In this document: piece after piece, positions 1 through 6,704 of the stretch | How positions within the stretch are numbered: the first letter of the stretch is position 1 | How the letters are laid out: each line of letters opens with the position of its first letter | Assembly: GCA_023393155.1 (NCBI GenBank) | Contig: JAEWML010000047.1 | Location: 1 to 16,156, forward strand | Reading direction: 5' to 3' | DNA from: Bacillota bacterium | Lineage (GTDB): Bacteria > Bacillota > Clostridia > Oscillospirales > Oscillospiraceae | DNA length: 16,156 nucleotides | Notes under the pieces: generated by a model | Seen by the model: only the letters and a program-made list of their open reading frames with translations | Told to the model about the DNA's origin: nothing | Databases searched by the model: none | Made by a program: the position numbers and the translations under genes

Positions 1-1
1 T

Positions 2-1138
2 ATGATTTATCTGGACAGTGCGGCTACCAGCTTCCAGAAGCCGGAGACGGTGGGCCGGGCAATGGTGAAGGCCCTGCAAACCATGAGCTCTCCCGGGCGC
101 GGCGGCTATCCGGCGGCCATGCAGGCGGCGGATACGCTGTTCTCCTGCCGCACGGAACTGGCCGAGCTCTTTCATATATCGGAGCCGGATCGGGTGGTAT
201 TCACCATGAACGCCACCCACGGGCTGAATGTCGCCATCAAAAGCCTTGTTCCCCGCGGCGGGCGGGTGGTGATTTCCGGCTATGAGCACAACGCCGTCAC
301 CCGGCCTCTGGCGGCGCTGGGTGCGGAAATTATCGTGGCCGGCGCGCCGCTGTTTCGGCCGGACCTGACCACGGAGGCCTTTGAAAAGGCCATCACTCCG
401 GACGTGGACGCCGTGGTTTGCAGCCATGTATCCAACGTCTTCGGCCTGGTGCAGCCGGTGGAGGCCGTGGCCGCGCTCTGCCGGGAGCGGGGGGTTCCCT
501 TTGTTATTGATGCGTCCCAGTCCGCGGGAGTGATGCCTTTGGATATGGCGGCGCTGGGCGCCGCGTTTGCCGCCATGCCGGGGCACAAGGGGCTGTACGG
601 CCCGCAGGGCACGGGCGTGCTGCTCTGCGGCGACAAGGTGGAGGCAACCCCGCTGCTGGAGGGGGGAACCGGCAGCGTGTCCATCCAGCAGGAAATGCCG
701 GACTTTCTGCCCGACCGGCTGGAAAGCGGAACGCATAACGTGCCCGGCATCGCAGGTCTTCTGGAGGGAATTCGCTTTGTCCGCGGAAAGGGAGAAAGCG
801 CCATCTGCCTCCACGAGCGAAAGCTGGCCCTGCGGGCTTCGGAGGGGCTACGAAGGCTCCCCGGCGTTTACGTCTGCGCAAGACGTGACCTCTTCGACCA
901 GACCGGCGTGCTCAGCTTTGTGGTAGACGGAGTGGATTCTGAATTTGTTGGCAACGCGCTGACGGAGGCAGGCTTCGCGGTCCGATCCGGACTGCACTGC
1001 GCGCCGCTGGCCCACCGCACCGCCGGAACGATCGACAGCGGCACCGTCCGTCTCAGCTTCTCCGCGTTTAACACGGAAAAAGAGGTGGATTTGCTGCTGG
1101 AGGCCCTGCCGGAAATCCTGAAGCGACTTTCCGACTGA
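2..1138 (+). CDS. Class V aminotransferase-fold PLP enzyme, cysteine desulfurase family
   Basis: A 378-residue fold-type I PLP enzyme, full length for the family. It opens with the typical start MIYLDSAATS, so the ATG at base 2 is very likely the true start although its ribosome site lies outside the window. Visible signatures are H96 in GYEHN (stacks on PLP), D170 and Q173 in VIDASQSAG (bind the PLP ring), and K196 in PGHKGLYGPQG (Schiff-base lysine). C333 in VRSGLHCAP sits where group II (SufS-like) desulfurases carry the persulfide cysteine. The likely reaction is removal of sulfur from cysteine, or a related beta-elimination. It most resembles the stand-alone cysteine desulfurase family protein group (TIGR01977, from memory) rather than IscS or SufS proper. 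No SufU, IscU or other Fe-S assembly partner is visible next to it. A strong hairpin and a new promoter separate it from cdaA. The family call is firm; the physiological substrate is not known. Confidence 0.9.
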   Translation: MIYLDSAATSFQKPETVGRAMVKALQTMSSPGRGGYPAAMQAADTLFSCRTELAELFHISEPDRVVFTMNATHGLNVAIKSLVPRGGRVVISGYEHNAVTRPLAALGAEIIVAGAPLFRPDLTTEAFEKAITPDVDAVVCSHVSNVFGLVQPVEAVAALCRERGVPFVIDASQSAGVMPLDMAALGAAFAAMPGHKGLYGPQGTGVLLCGDKVEATPLLEGGTGSVSIQQEMPDFLPDRLESGTHNVPGIAGLLEGIRFVRGKGESAICLHERKLALRASEGLRRLPGVYVCARRDLFDQTGVLSFVVDGVDSEFVGNALTEAGFAVRSGLHCAPLAHRTAGTIDSGTVRLSFSAFNTEKEVDLLLEALPEILKRLSD

Positions 1139-1149
1139 TTTCCCCCACA

Positions 1150-1183
1150 GCCGCCCGCACCCGGCTTTCGGGTCGCGGGCGGC
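1150..1183 (+). terminator. Strong GC hairpin after the desulfurase-like gene, possible terminator
   Basis: GCCGCCCGC (1150-1158) pairs perfectly with GCGGGCGGC (1175-1183). An inner CCCG/CGGG pairing (1160-1163 with 1169-1172) closes a GCTTT loop, giving about 13 base pairs in all. It begins 12 bases after the stop at 1138. The downstream tract is AAAGCCGCGTTT, so the U-run of a classic intrinsic terminator is nearly missing. A competing hairpin, GCGGC-AAA-GCCGC (1179-1191), ends just before GTTT. It probably ends or stabilises the upstream transcript; the weak U-tract keeps confidence moderate. Confidence 0.5.
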
Positions 1184-1250
1184 AAAGCCGCGTTTAGAGG
1201 AAAAATCCTGAAAAGCGGTGAACATACTATGAATTTTGAAGCCTTTTGCC

Positions 1251-1279
1251 TTGCAATTCGGCGTCATTTTCTATATAAT
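1251..1279 (+). promoter_or_regulatory. Sigma-A type promoter of the cdaA operon
   Basis: The -35 box is TTGCAA (1251-1256, four of six consensus positions) and the -10 box is a perfect TATAAT (1274-1279). The spacer is exactly 17 bases. The region from 1210 to 1295 is much richer in A and T than the surrounding genes. The start site would fall near 1286, which gives an untranslated leader of about 88 nt before the cdaA ATG. This is the only convincing promoter I can see in the window. Confidence 0.75.
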
Positions 1280-1285
1280 ATAAGC

Positions 1286-1373
1286 GTTCTTGTAATTTGG
1301 GTGAACTCCGAATCCCACGGCTTTGACCGAGGTCGGAATCCCGCCCTGACCCGGGAAGGAAGCTGATGCAGCA
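1286..1373 (+). promoter_or_regulatory. GC-rich, possibly structured 5' leader of cdaA
   Basis: This is the predicted untranslated leader between the TATAAT promoter and cdaA. It has a direct repeat of GAATCCC (1310-1316 and 1336-1342), and TCCGA (1307-1311) can pair with TCGGA (1333-1337). GCTTT (1320-1324) could also pair with GAAGC (1359-1363), which would cover part of the Shine-Dalgarno region AAGGAAG (1356-1362). Short pieces look like parts of known riboswitches (GGGTGAA and CCGAATCC as in ydaO c-di-AMP RNAs), but the conserved cores are missing, so I do not assign a class. Folding was done by eye only. Confidence 0.3.
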
Positions 1374-1377
1374 ATGA
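1366..1377 (+). other. Possible three-codon leader ORF overlapping the cdaA start
   Basis: ATG CAG CAA TGA (Met-Gln-Gln-stop) lies with its stop overlapping the cdaA ATG as ATGA at 1374-1377. AAGGAAG (1356-1362) ends only 3 bases before this ATG but 11 bases before the cdaA ATG. The micro-ORF could therefore feed ribosomes to cdaA by termination-reinitiation, or be a chance reading. With three codons there is no coding evidence beyond placement. Confidence 0.2.
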
Positions 1378-2258
1378 GCGCAAAATTTTCGCTTTTGCCG
1401 GGCATGATTGCCCGGTATCTGCTGACAATTGAAATAACGGATATTCTGGACGTTCTGCTGATGGCCATTGTCTTGTACAAGCTGTTGAACTTTGTCAAGA
1501 CCTCGCGGGTGGCAAACCTTTTAAAGGGCGTTTTGATTTTTCTGGCGGTGCTGTGGCTGTCCTCCATCTTCCACCTTAACGGCATCAGTTACATCATGGG
1601 CCGGATGGTGGAGTGGGGCGTTCTGGCCCTCATCATCCTGTTTCAGCCGGAGCTTCGCCGGGTGCTGGAGCAGATGGGCAGCCGTCGGCTGGCCTTTTTC
1701 TTCACCAGAGGGGAGACGGAGAGCACGCTGGAGCGCATGGTTGGACAGACCGTTCTGGCCTGCACCGAGATGTCCAAATCCCGCACCGGCGCGCTGATTG
1801 TGTTTGAGCGGGAGATTCTGCTGGACGACATGGTCCGCAGCGGAACGGTGTTAAACGCGGACGTGTCCGGCGAGCTTTTGAAAAACATCTTTTTCGTAAA
1901 AGCGCCCATGCACGACGGCGCGGTCATCGTCCGTAAGGGCCGGGTTCTGGGCGCGGGCTGTATGCTGCCCCTGAGCAAAAACGTGAATCTCTCACGGGAC
2001 TTGGGGATGCGACACCGGGCCGGTATCGGCATGAGCGAAAACTCCGACGCGGTGGTGGTGATTGTCTCCGAGGAGACGGGGTCCATCTCCGTGGCCGTGG
2101 GCGGGATGCTGAAGCGGCATCTGATGCCGGAGACGCTGGAAAACCTCCTGCGCAACGAGCTTTTGCCTCAGGAGAAGGAGCCGTCGGACCGGAAGCCGGG
2201 CCTGTTTGGTCTGCTGCGTGCCCGTGGGGAAGGAGGCGGCCGCAATGGAGAACAATAA
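1374..2258 (+). CDS. cdaA: Diadenylate cyclase CdaA (c-di-AMP synthase)
   Basis: A 294-residue membrane enzyme that condenses two ATP into cyclic di-AMP, which controls potassium and osmolyte uptake and cell-wall homeostasis in Firmicutes. Three hydrophobic segments (about 20-38, 48-66 and 79-92) anchor it. The cytoplasmic DAC domain follows, with the DGA motif at 181-183 (MHDGAVIV) and RHR at 213-215 (GMRHRAG), the two signature motifs of active DAC proteins. After residue 265 a charged, Gly- and Arg-rich tail continues to the end. The start at 1374 has AAGGAAG 11 bases upstream. A start at residue 11 (MIARYLLTIE) would resemble typical CdaA N-termini and remains possible. The gene's end overlaps the start of cdaR by 14 bases, which suggests coupled translation. 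The promoter at 1251-1279 drives it. All key residues are present, so activity is expected. Confidence 0.96.
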   Translation: MSAKFSLLPGMIARYLLTIEITDILDVLLMAIVLYKLLNFVKTSRVANLLKGVLIFLAVLWLSSIFHLNGISYIMGRMVEWGVLALIILFQPELRRVLEQMGSRRLAFFFTRGETESTLERMVGQTVLACTEMSKSRTGALIVFEREILLDDMVRSGTVLNADVSGELLKNIFFVKAPMHDGAVIVRKGRVLGAGCMLPLSKNVNLSRDLGMRHRAGIGMSENSDAVVVIVSEETGSISVAVGGMLKRHLMPETLENLLRNELLPQEKEPSDRKPGLFGLLRARGEGGGRNGEQ

Positions 2259-3528
2259 ACCACGCTGGAATAAAAGCAAGGTGCTGTACGTCGTCCTCTC
2301 CGTTTTGTTCTCCTGCGCCATCTGGCTGTACGTGGACAGCATCAACAACCCCGAGAAGGAGAAGACCATCAGCGATATTCCCATCGAATACGTTGGCTCG
2401 GACACCATTCTGGCCGACCGTGGGCTGATGCTCCTGCCGGAAAGCGACCAAACCATGACGCTGACGATCAAGGCGCGGCGGCTGATTCTGGCCAAGCTGG
2501 ACCCTGATAAAATCCGTATTCAGGCGAACCTGTCCGATATTACGGACACTGGGTCCCATAACGTGGGTTATACGGTTCGCTATCCCAGCAATATTCCGAG
2601 AGACGCCGTCTCCTATTCCAATGCCTCCTATGCGGCCCATGTGGAAATCGGCGAGCTTTATCGGCGGAACGTGGATATCCGCTGTACGCTGACGGGCACT
2701 GTGGCCGAGGGATATATTGCCGGAGAGCTCCGGCTGGAGCCGGAGACGCTGGAGCTGCGCGGCCCGCGTACAGAGGTGGACGCGGTGGCCTATGCCAAGG
2801 TGACGCTTGCGGTGGACAACGCCGCGGAAACCGTCTCCAGAGCACTGGACTATGAGCTTTACAACGAGGCCGGAGAGCTGATTGAGGACACCTCAAACCT
2901 GCGTGCCACCTCCGATCAGATTCAGGTGACGCTGCCCGTGAATGTGGAAAAGGAGCTGCCCCTTCGGGTAAACTTCATTGAGACGGCCGGGGCTAGAGTT
3001 CAGAATCTGGACTATTCCATTACCCCCGCCAGCATCACGGTTTCGGGCGCGGCGGAGCTTTTAAAGGACGTGGAGTATATCACGCTGGACGATTTCGATT
3101 TGGCGGAATTTGTGGGACCCTCCACCTATCGGTATACCATCAACGTCCCCGCTGGCTGCGAAAATCTTAGCGGGGCTGCCCGGGCAACCATGACCGTCCG
3201 ATTCAAGGATATGGCCTCCGCCGATTTCAACGCCGTGAATTTCACGAGTGAAAACGTGCCGGAGGGGAAAACTGTAACGGTTTTGACCACGGAGCTGTCG
3301 GTGTCCCTTCGGGGAACCGCAGCGGATGTGGCTTCTGTCACGGCGGAGGATATTACGGTGACGGCGGATTTAACGGACATTCTCGCCGCGGGCGGGAGCT
3401 ATACGGTCCCCGCCAAAGTAAGCGTAGGCAACGGCGCGGACGTGGGCGTGGTGGGCGAATATCAGTTGAAGATCACCATTTCCGAAGACACCGGACAGAC
3501 GGAAACGCCTGAGCCCACAGTCCCTTAA
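2245..3528 (+). CDS. cdaR: CdaR, YbbR-repeat membrane regulator of CdaA
   Basis: A 427-residue protein with one N-terminal membrane helix (about 12-30, VLYVVLSVLFSCAIWLYV). A long extracytoplasmic part appears to contain four YbbR-type beta-rich repeats (roughly 40-130, 135-225, 228-312 and 318-405). A short acidic Pro/Thr tail ends it. CdaR proteins bind CdaA and modulate c-di-AMP production, so the pair is a membrane sensor-enzyme unit. I place the start at ATG 2245 because AAGGAGG (2230-2236) sits 8 bases upstream and the protein then begins with charged residues before the helix. The same frame is open from 2206, but those 13 residues have no support. The gene overlaps cdaA by 14 bases. 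In many Firmicutes glmM follows cdaR; here it does not. Confidence 0.93.
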   Translation: MENNKPRWNKSKVLYVVLSVLFSCAIWLYVDSINNPEKEKTISDIPIEYVGSDTILADRGLMLLPESDQTMTLTIKARRLILAKLDPDKIRIQANLSDITDTGSHNVGYTVRYPSNIPRDAVSYSNASYAAHVEIGELYRRNVDIRCTLTGTVAEGYIAGELRLEPETLELRGPRTEVDAVAYAKVTLAVDNAAETVSRALDYELYNEAGELIEDTSNLRATSDQIQVTLPVNVEKELPLRVNFIETAGARVQNLDYSITPASITVSGAAELLKDVEYITLDDFDLAEFVGPSTYRYTINVPAGCENLSGAARATMTVRFKDMASADFNAVNFTSENVPEGKTVTVLTTELSVSLRGTAADVASVTAEDITVTADLTDILAAGGSYTVPAKVSVGNGADVGVVGEYQLKITISEDTGQTETPEPTVP

Positions 3529-3560
3529 CGTAAACAATCAGCGGATTTAGGAGCGATCAA

Positions 3561-3968
3561 ATGACACAAATTGCAACAATTGAAAAACTGCTGGACGCCA
3601 GCCACGCGGAAATCTCCGTGGCCCGGCAGTCCGCCTGCGGACACGACTGCGAGGAGTGCGCCGGCTGCGGCGTTTCCGGCGCGTCGGTCTATGCCAAAGC
3701 CAGTAACCCCATTGGGGCAAGGCCGGGGCAGAAGGTGGTGGTGGAGAGCAGCACCAAAAACATCATTGGCATTCTTCTGTTGGTCTATATGGTCCCGGTG
3801 GTGCTGTTTTTCCTTGGGTACGCGCTGGGGGGATTTTTTACCACGGCGGCGGCACGGTATACCACGGCGGTCATCGCCTTTGCGCTGGGTATGATTCCGG
3901 CGGTCCTCTATGACCGCCGCCTGCGCCGGCAGGGCGGCATGGAGTTTACCATCGTCAGGCTGTTTTAA
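3561..3968 (+). CDS. RseC/MucC-family membrane protein (SoxR-reducing system RseC-like)
   Basis: A 135-residue protein matching the RseC/MucC pattern. A short soluble N-terminus carries a four-cysteine cluster (C26, C30, C33, C36 in CGHDCEECAGCG). Two membrane helices follow (about 69-91 and 98-117, split by a Gly/Thr-rich turn) and then a basic cytoplasmic end. In proteobacteria RseC affects the sigma-E pathway and helps reduce SoxR. In Clostridia the family's role is not established, though the Cys cluster suggests a metal, Fe-S or redox site. The start is well set by TAGGAG 7 bases upstream. It lies 32 bases after cdaR and 11 bases before the DUF5685 gene, so co-transcription is likely. 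No rnf or soxR gene is in the window, so I give the family and not a function. Confidence 0.8.
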   Translation: MTQIATIEKLLDASHAEISVARQSACGHDCEECAGCGVSGASVYAKASNPIGARPGQKVVVESSTKNIIGILLLVYMVPVVLFFLGYALGGFFTTAAARYTTAVIAFALGMIPAVLYDRRLRRQGGMEFTIVRLF

Positions 3969-3979
3969 GCCGGGGCGCG

Positions 3980-4879
3980 ATGTTTGGTTACGTCAGGCCC
4001 CCGCTGGATCTGCTTCCTCCTGAGGAGCAGGAGCGGTTCCGCAGGGCTTACTGCGGACTGTGCCACACTTTGCGCCGCCGGTGCGGGCTTCCCGCCCGGT
4101 TCATTCTGAACTACGATTTCACATTTCTGGCCATTCTGCTTTCAGGCGGAGAGGAGCCGGAAACCCGCTGTGAACGGTGCGTGGCAAGCCCCCTGAAAAA
4201 GAGGGCGTGCTGCGGCGAATACCCGGCGCTGGATTTGGCGGCGGACGAGAGCGTGATTCTTGCCTATTGGCAGGCGAGGGACGGCGTGGCGGACCACGGG
4301 TTTTGGAAGGGGCTTAAATACCGCGCGGCGGCTCTGGCTCTGCGGGGCGGCTATCGAAAGGCCGCCGCCGCCCGACCGGAATTCGACCGGGTGACCCGGG
4401 AGCAGCTCGGTCGGCTTGCGGAGCTGGAGCGGGAGAAGTCCCCTTCACTGGACGCCCCGGCGGACGCTTTTGCCCAAATCTTGGCCGCCGCCGCCGACGA
4501 GGCGGAGGACGGGCCGCTGCGCCGCATTCTCCATCAGCTTTTATACCATCTGGGCCGCTGGGTCTACCTGACGGATGCGGCGGACGACCTGAAGGAGGAC
4601 GCCCACTCTGGAAACTACAACCCGCTGATCTACCGCTACGGTCTAAATGACGGCGCGTGGACGCCGGAGAGCCGGGATGCCTTTACAAAGACGCTGGACC
4701 ACTCCGTCCGCCTGCTGGCCACGGCCTATGAGCTGTGGGATTTCGGGTGCTGGACCCCTATTTTGGAGCAGACCGTTTACACGGGGCTGTTTCAGGTGGG
4801 TAAAGCGGTGCTTTCAGGCACCTACCGGGCAGGCAAGCCGGCGCGTAAGAAAGACAGAAAAGTTGAGGAAACCACATGA
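3980..4879 (+). CDS. DUF5685 family protein, function unknown
   Basis: A 299-residue soluble protein with the family's opening MFGYVRP and AYCGLCHTL (C25, C28). A second cysteine group follows at C64, C67, C77 and C78. A mainly helical C-terminal half contains LGRWVYLTDAADDLKED (191-207), with D199, D202, D203 and D207 clustered, and then NYNPL (212-216). These are the segments I associate with DUF5685, a Clostridia family of unknown function. The acid cluster resembles the metal-binding aspartates of all-helical isoprenoid-synthase folds, but the spacing is not the classic DDxxD, so this is only a resemblance. The start has no clear Shine-Dalgarno site, so translation may depend on coupling from the upstream RseC-like gene 11 bases away. 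Its stop overlaps the start of the J-domain gene (ATGA at 4876-4879). Family call fairly sure; role unknown. Confidence 0.78.
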   Translation: MFGYVRPPLDLLPPEEQERFRRAYCGLCHTLRRRCGLPARFILNYDFTFLAILLSGGEEPETRCERCVASPLKKRACCGEYPALDLAADESVILAYWQARDGVADHGFWKGLKYRAAALALRGGYRKAAAARPEFDRVTREQLGRLAELEREKSPSLDAPADAFAQILAAAADEAEDGPLRRILHQLLYHLGRWVYLTDAADDLKEDAHSGNYNPLIYRYGLNDGAWTPESRDAFTKTLDHSVRLLATAYELWDFGCWTPILEQTVYTGLFQVGKAVLSGTYRAGKPARKKDRKVEETT

Positions 4880-5532
4880 ACGATCCCTATCAGGTACTCG
4901 GCGTTCCCGAATCCGCGTCGGATGCGGAAGTGAAAAAAGCATATTTGGAGCTGGCGCGGAAGTACCATCCCGACAACTACCACGACAATCCTCTGGCGGA
5001 TCTTGCTCAGGAGAAGATGAAGGAGATTAACGCCGCCTATGAGGAAGTGAGTAAGCGGCGGGGCAGCGGACGAAGCAGCGGCGCAAGCCGCCCAAGCTCC
5101 GGCTACGGCGGCTACTCCGGCGGATACGGTTACGGCTACGGCGCGGGCGGATCCGCCCAGCAGTCGTCCCAAAGCTCCGTTTTGCAGCAGGTGCGCATGG
5201 CTGTCAACTCCGGGGATTTGAGCCGGGCGGAAGCCCTGCTTGCAAACTATGCAGACCACAACGCGGAGTGGAACTTTCTCCGGGGCGCGGTGTGCTACCG
5301 CCGAGGCTGGCTGGACGAGGCGCGCCGATACTATGAAACCGCCGCCCGGATGGACCCGGGCAACCGGGAGTACCGGCAGGCGCTGGAATTTATGGACAGC
5401 GCCGGAACGTCGGCTTACAGCCCGCAAGGCGGCTTTGGAATGGAGCAGTGCGGAAACGCCGGCCTTTGCCAGCAGCTTTGCTGCACATATCTTTTGTGCA
5501 ATGGCTGCGGCCTTGGGTTCCGCTGCCTGTAA
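4876..5532 (+). CDS. J-domain protein with TPR-like middle and Cys-rich tail
   Basis: A 218-residue DnaJ-related protein. The N-terminal J domain spans about 2-62 and has the HPD motif at 31-33, which stimulates Hsp70 (DnaK) ATPase. Residues about 75-93 are a Gly/Tyr-rich low-complexity linker. Residues 103-172 form helix pairs of TPR type (AEALLANYADHN, then WNFLRGAVCYRRGWLDEAR). The last 27 residues hold seven cysteines (192, 198, 202, 203, 208, 211, 217), so the tail probably binds metal or an Fe-S cluster, or forms disulfides. It lacks the canonical DnaJ zinc repeats (CxxCxGxG) and client-binding domains, so it is not the main DnaJ. GAGGA lies 6 bases before the start, and the start overlaps the DUF5685 stop, which implies coupled expression. 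Clients are unknown. Confidence 0.85.
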   Translation: MNDPYQVLGVPESASDAEVKKAYLELARKYHPDNYHDNPLADLAQEKMKEINAAYEEVSKRRGSGRSSGASRPSSGYGGYSGGYGYGYGAGGSAQQSSQSSVLQQVRMAVNSGDLSRAEALLANYADHNAEWNFLRGAVCYRRGWLDEARRYYETAARMDPGNREYRQALEFMDSAGTSAYSPQGGFGMEQCGNAGLCQQLCCTYLLCNGCGLGFRCL

Positions 5533-5562
5533 GGCGCGGCTTTTGATAGGGAGGGAACAGAA

Positions 5563-6441
5563 GTGATTAAGAGTATGACCGGCTATGGCCGGGCGAGAAA
5601 AACGCTTGAAAATCGGGATATCACCGTGGAGGTCCGGTCCGTCAACAACCGGTATCTGGACTGCACGGTGAAGCTGCCACGCGCCTACGTCTTTGCGGAG
5701 GACGCGGTGCGCAAGCACGTGCAGCAGGCCGTTTCCAGAGGGAAGGTGGATATCCTTTTCAGCATTGATTCCACAGGAGCGGACACCGCCAAGGTGACGG
5801 TGGACCGCGGCCTTGCGGAGAGCTATGCCGCCGCGTTGAGGGACCTTGCGGAACTCTGCGGAACAGAGGCAAACATCTATCCGGAAACGCTGGCCCGGTT
5901 TCCCGACGTGCTGAATGTGACCAAGGCGGAGGAGGATTTGGACGCGCTGGGCGCGGATATCTGCCTGGTGCTGGACGAGGCTCTGTCCGCGTACAATACC
6001 ATGCGGGCGCTGGAGGGCGAGAAGCTGGCCGCGGACATCGGCGGCCGGCTGGACGCAATCGAGGCCTTGACAACGCGGGTGGAGGAGCGCTCTCCCGAGA
6101 CGGTGGCGGAATACCGACGGAAGCTGACGGCCCGGATGGAGGAGGTTTTGCAAAGCGCCTCCATCGACCCCCAGCGAATTTTGACCGAGGCCGCGATTTA
6201 CAGCGACAAGGTGGCCGTGGACGAGGAAACGGTCCGCCTGCGCAGCCACCTGTCCCAGCTTCGGGAAATGCTGGGCTCCGACGAACCCATGGGGCGGAAG
6301 ATGGACTTTTTGATTCAGGAAGTGAATCGGGAGTCCAACACCATCGGCTCAAAATGCTGCGATGTTTCCATCGCGCAGGTGGCGGTGGACCTGAAGGCGG
6401 AGTTGGAAAAAATCCGCGAGCAGGTTCAGAACGTGGAGTAA
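5563..6441 (+). CDS. yicC: YicC/YloC family endoribonuclease
   Basis: A 292-residue protein with the family N-terminus [11 protein letters not shown] (YicC_N domain) and the conserved C-terminal segment [14 protein letters not shown] in the DUF1732 part. YicC proteins are RNases that take part in RNA and small-RNA turnover. The start codon is GTG at 5563, with a strong GGGAGG (5549-5554 region) about 7-8 bases upstream. The next ATG, four codons in, would remove the conserved MIKS. A 30-base gap separates it from the J-domain gene, with no terminator. It heads the classic Firmicutes order yicC-remA-gmk-rpoZ. Length and ends are normal for the family. Confidence 0.93.
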   Translation: MIKSMTGYGRARKTLENRDITVEVRSVNNRYLDCTVKLPRAYVFAEDAVRKHVQQAVSRGKVDILFSIDSTGADTAKVTVDRGLAESYAAALRDLAELCGTEANIYPETLARFPDVLNVTKAEEDLDALGADICLVLDEALSAYNTMRALEGEKLAADIGGRLDAIEALTTRVEERSPETVAEYRRKLTARMEEVLQSASIDPQRILTEAAIYSDKVAVDEETVRLRSHLSQLREMLGSDEPMGRKMDFLIQEVNRESNTIGSKCCDVSIAQVAVDLKAELEKIREQVQNVE

Positions 6442-6445
6442 GGTC

Positions 6446-6703
6446 GTGAAGCTTATCAACATCGGATTTGGAAGCCTGATATCCGCGGACCGTCTGGTGG
6501 CGGTGGTCAGTCCGGATTCCGCGCCGGTGAAGCGCCTGATTCAGGAATCCCGGGAGCGGGGAATGCTGATCGACGCGACCTACGGGCGAAAGACCGCCTC
6601 AATTTTTGTCATGGACAGCGACCATGTGGTCCTCTCCGCGCTGCCTGTGGAAAAGCTGGCGGGGCGGTTGGGGACTGAAATCCCGAAGGAAGAGGAAGAA
6701 TAG
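6446..6703 (+). CDS. remA: RemA/DUF370 family DNA-binding regulator
   Basis: An 85-residue protein matching DUF370/RemA from end to end: [20 protein letters not shown] at the start, then [25 protein letters not shown] and the [14 protein letters not shown] end. RemA of Bacillus subtilis is a DNA-binding activator of extracellular-matrix and osmoprotection genes. In Clostridia the regulon is not established. The start is GTG at 6446, four bases after the yicC stop, and its ribosome site GGAG (6435-6438) lies inside the last yicC codons, so translation is probably coupled. The acidic KEEEE end overlaps the region supplying the gmk ribosome site. Length fits the family. Confidence 0.93.
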   Translation: MKLINIGFGSLISADRLVAVVSPDSAPVKRLIQESRERGMLIDATYGRKTASIFVMDSDHVVLSALPVEKLAGRLGTEIPKEEEE

Positions 6704-6704
6704 G

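Noticed and set aside
1299..1330. ydaO-type c-di-AMP riboswitch upstream of cdaA
   Set aside because: GGGTGAA and CCGAATCC are present, but the GGGGACC core and the second half of the aptamer are not. Kept only as a question about the leader.
1299..1377. Small SRP RNA, suggested by GGTGAAC and GGGAAGGAAGC
   Set aside because: The invariant CAGG-CC-GGAA-GG-AGCA apical core is not present, and the order and pairing of the pieces do not form helix 8.
1299..1377. Cobalamin riboswitch, suggested by GGTGAACTCC, GGGAAGG and GATGCAGC
   Set aside because: The AATAGGGAA core and the GAGCCAGGAGACC end are missing, and the predicted transcript start leaves no room for the 5' part.
2206..2244. A 13-codon N-terminal extension of cdaR
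   Set aside because: It lies inside cdaA. The ATG at 2245 has an ideal ribosome site, and the extension has no family support.
4822..6249. A 475-codon open frame on the minus strand, antisense to the J-domain gene and yicC
   Set aside because: Both genes on the plus strand have clear family signatures. The antisense product is low-complexity (Arg, Ala, His, Leu, Gly) with no recognisable domain, as expected from GC-rich codon bias.
6606..6704. A 33-codon N-terminal extension of gmk
   Set aside because: It overlaps remA in another frame. The family begins at MQKGKTF, which has its own ribosome site.
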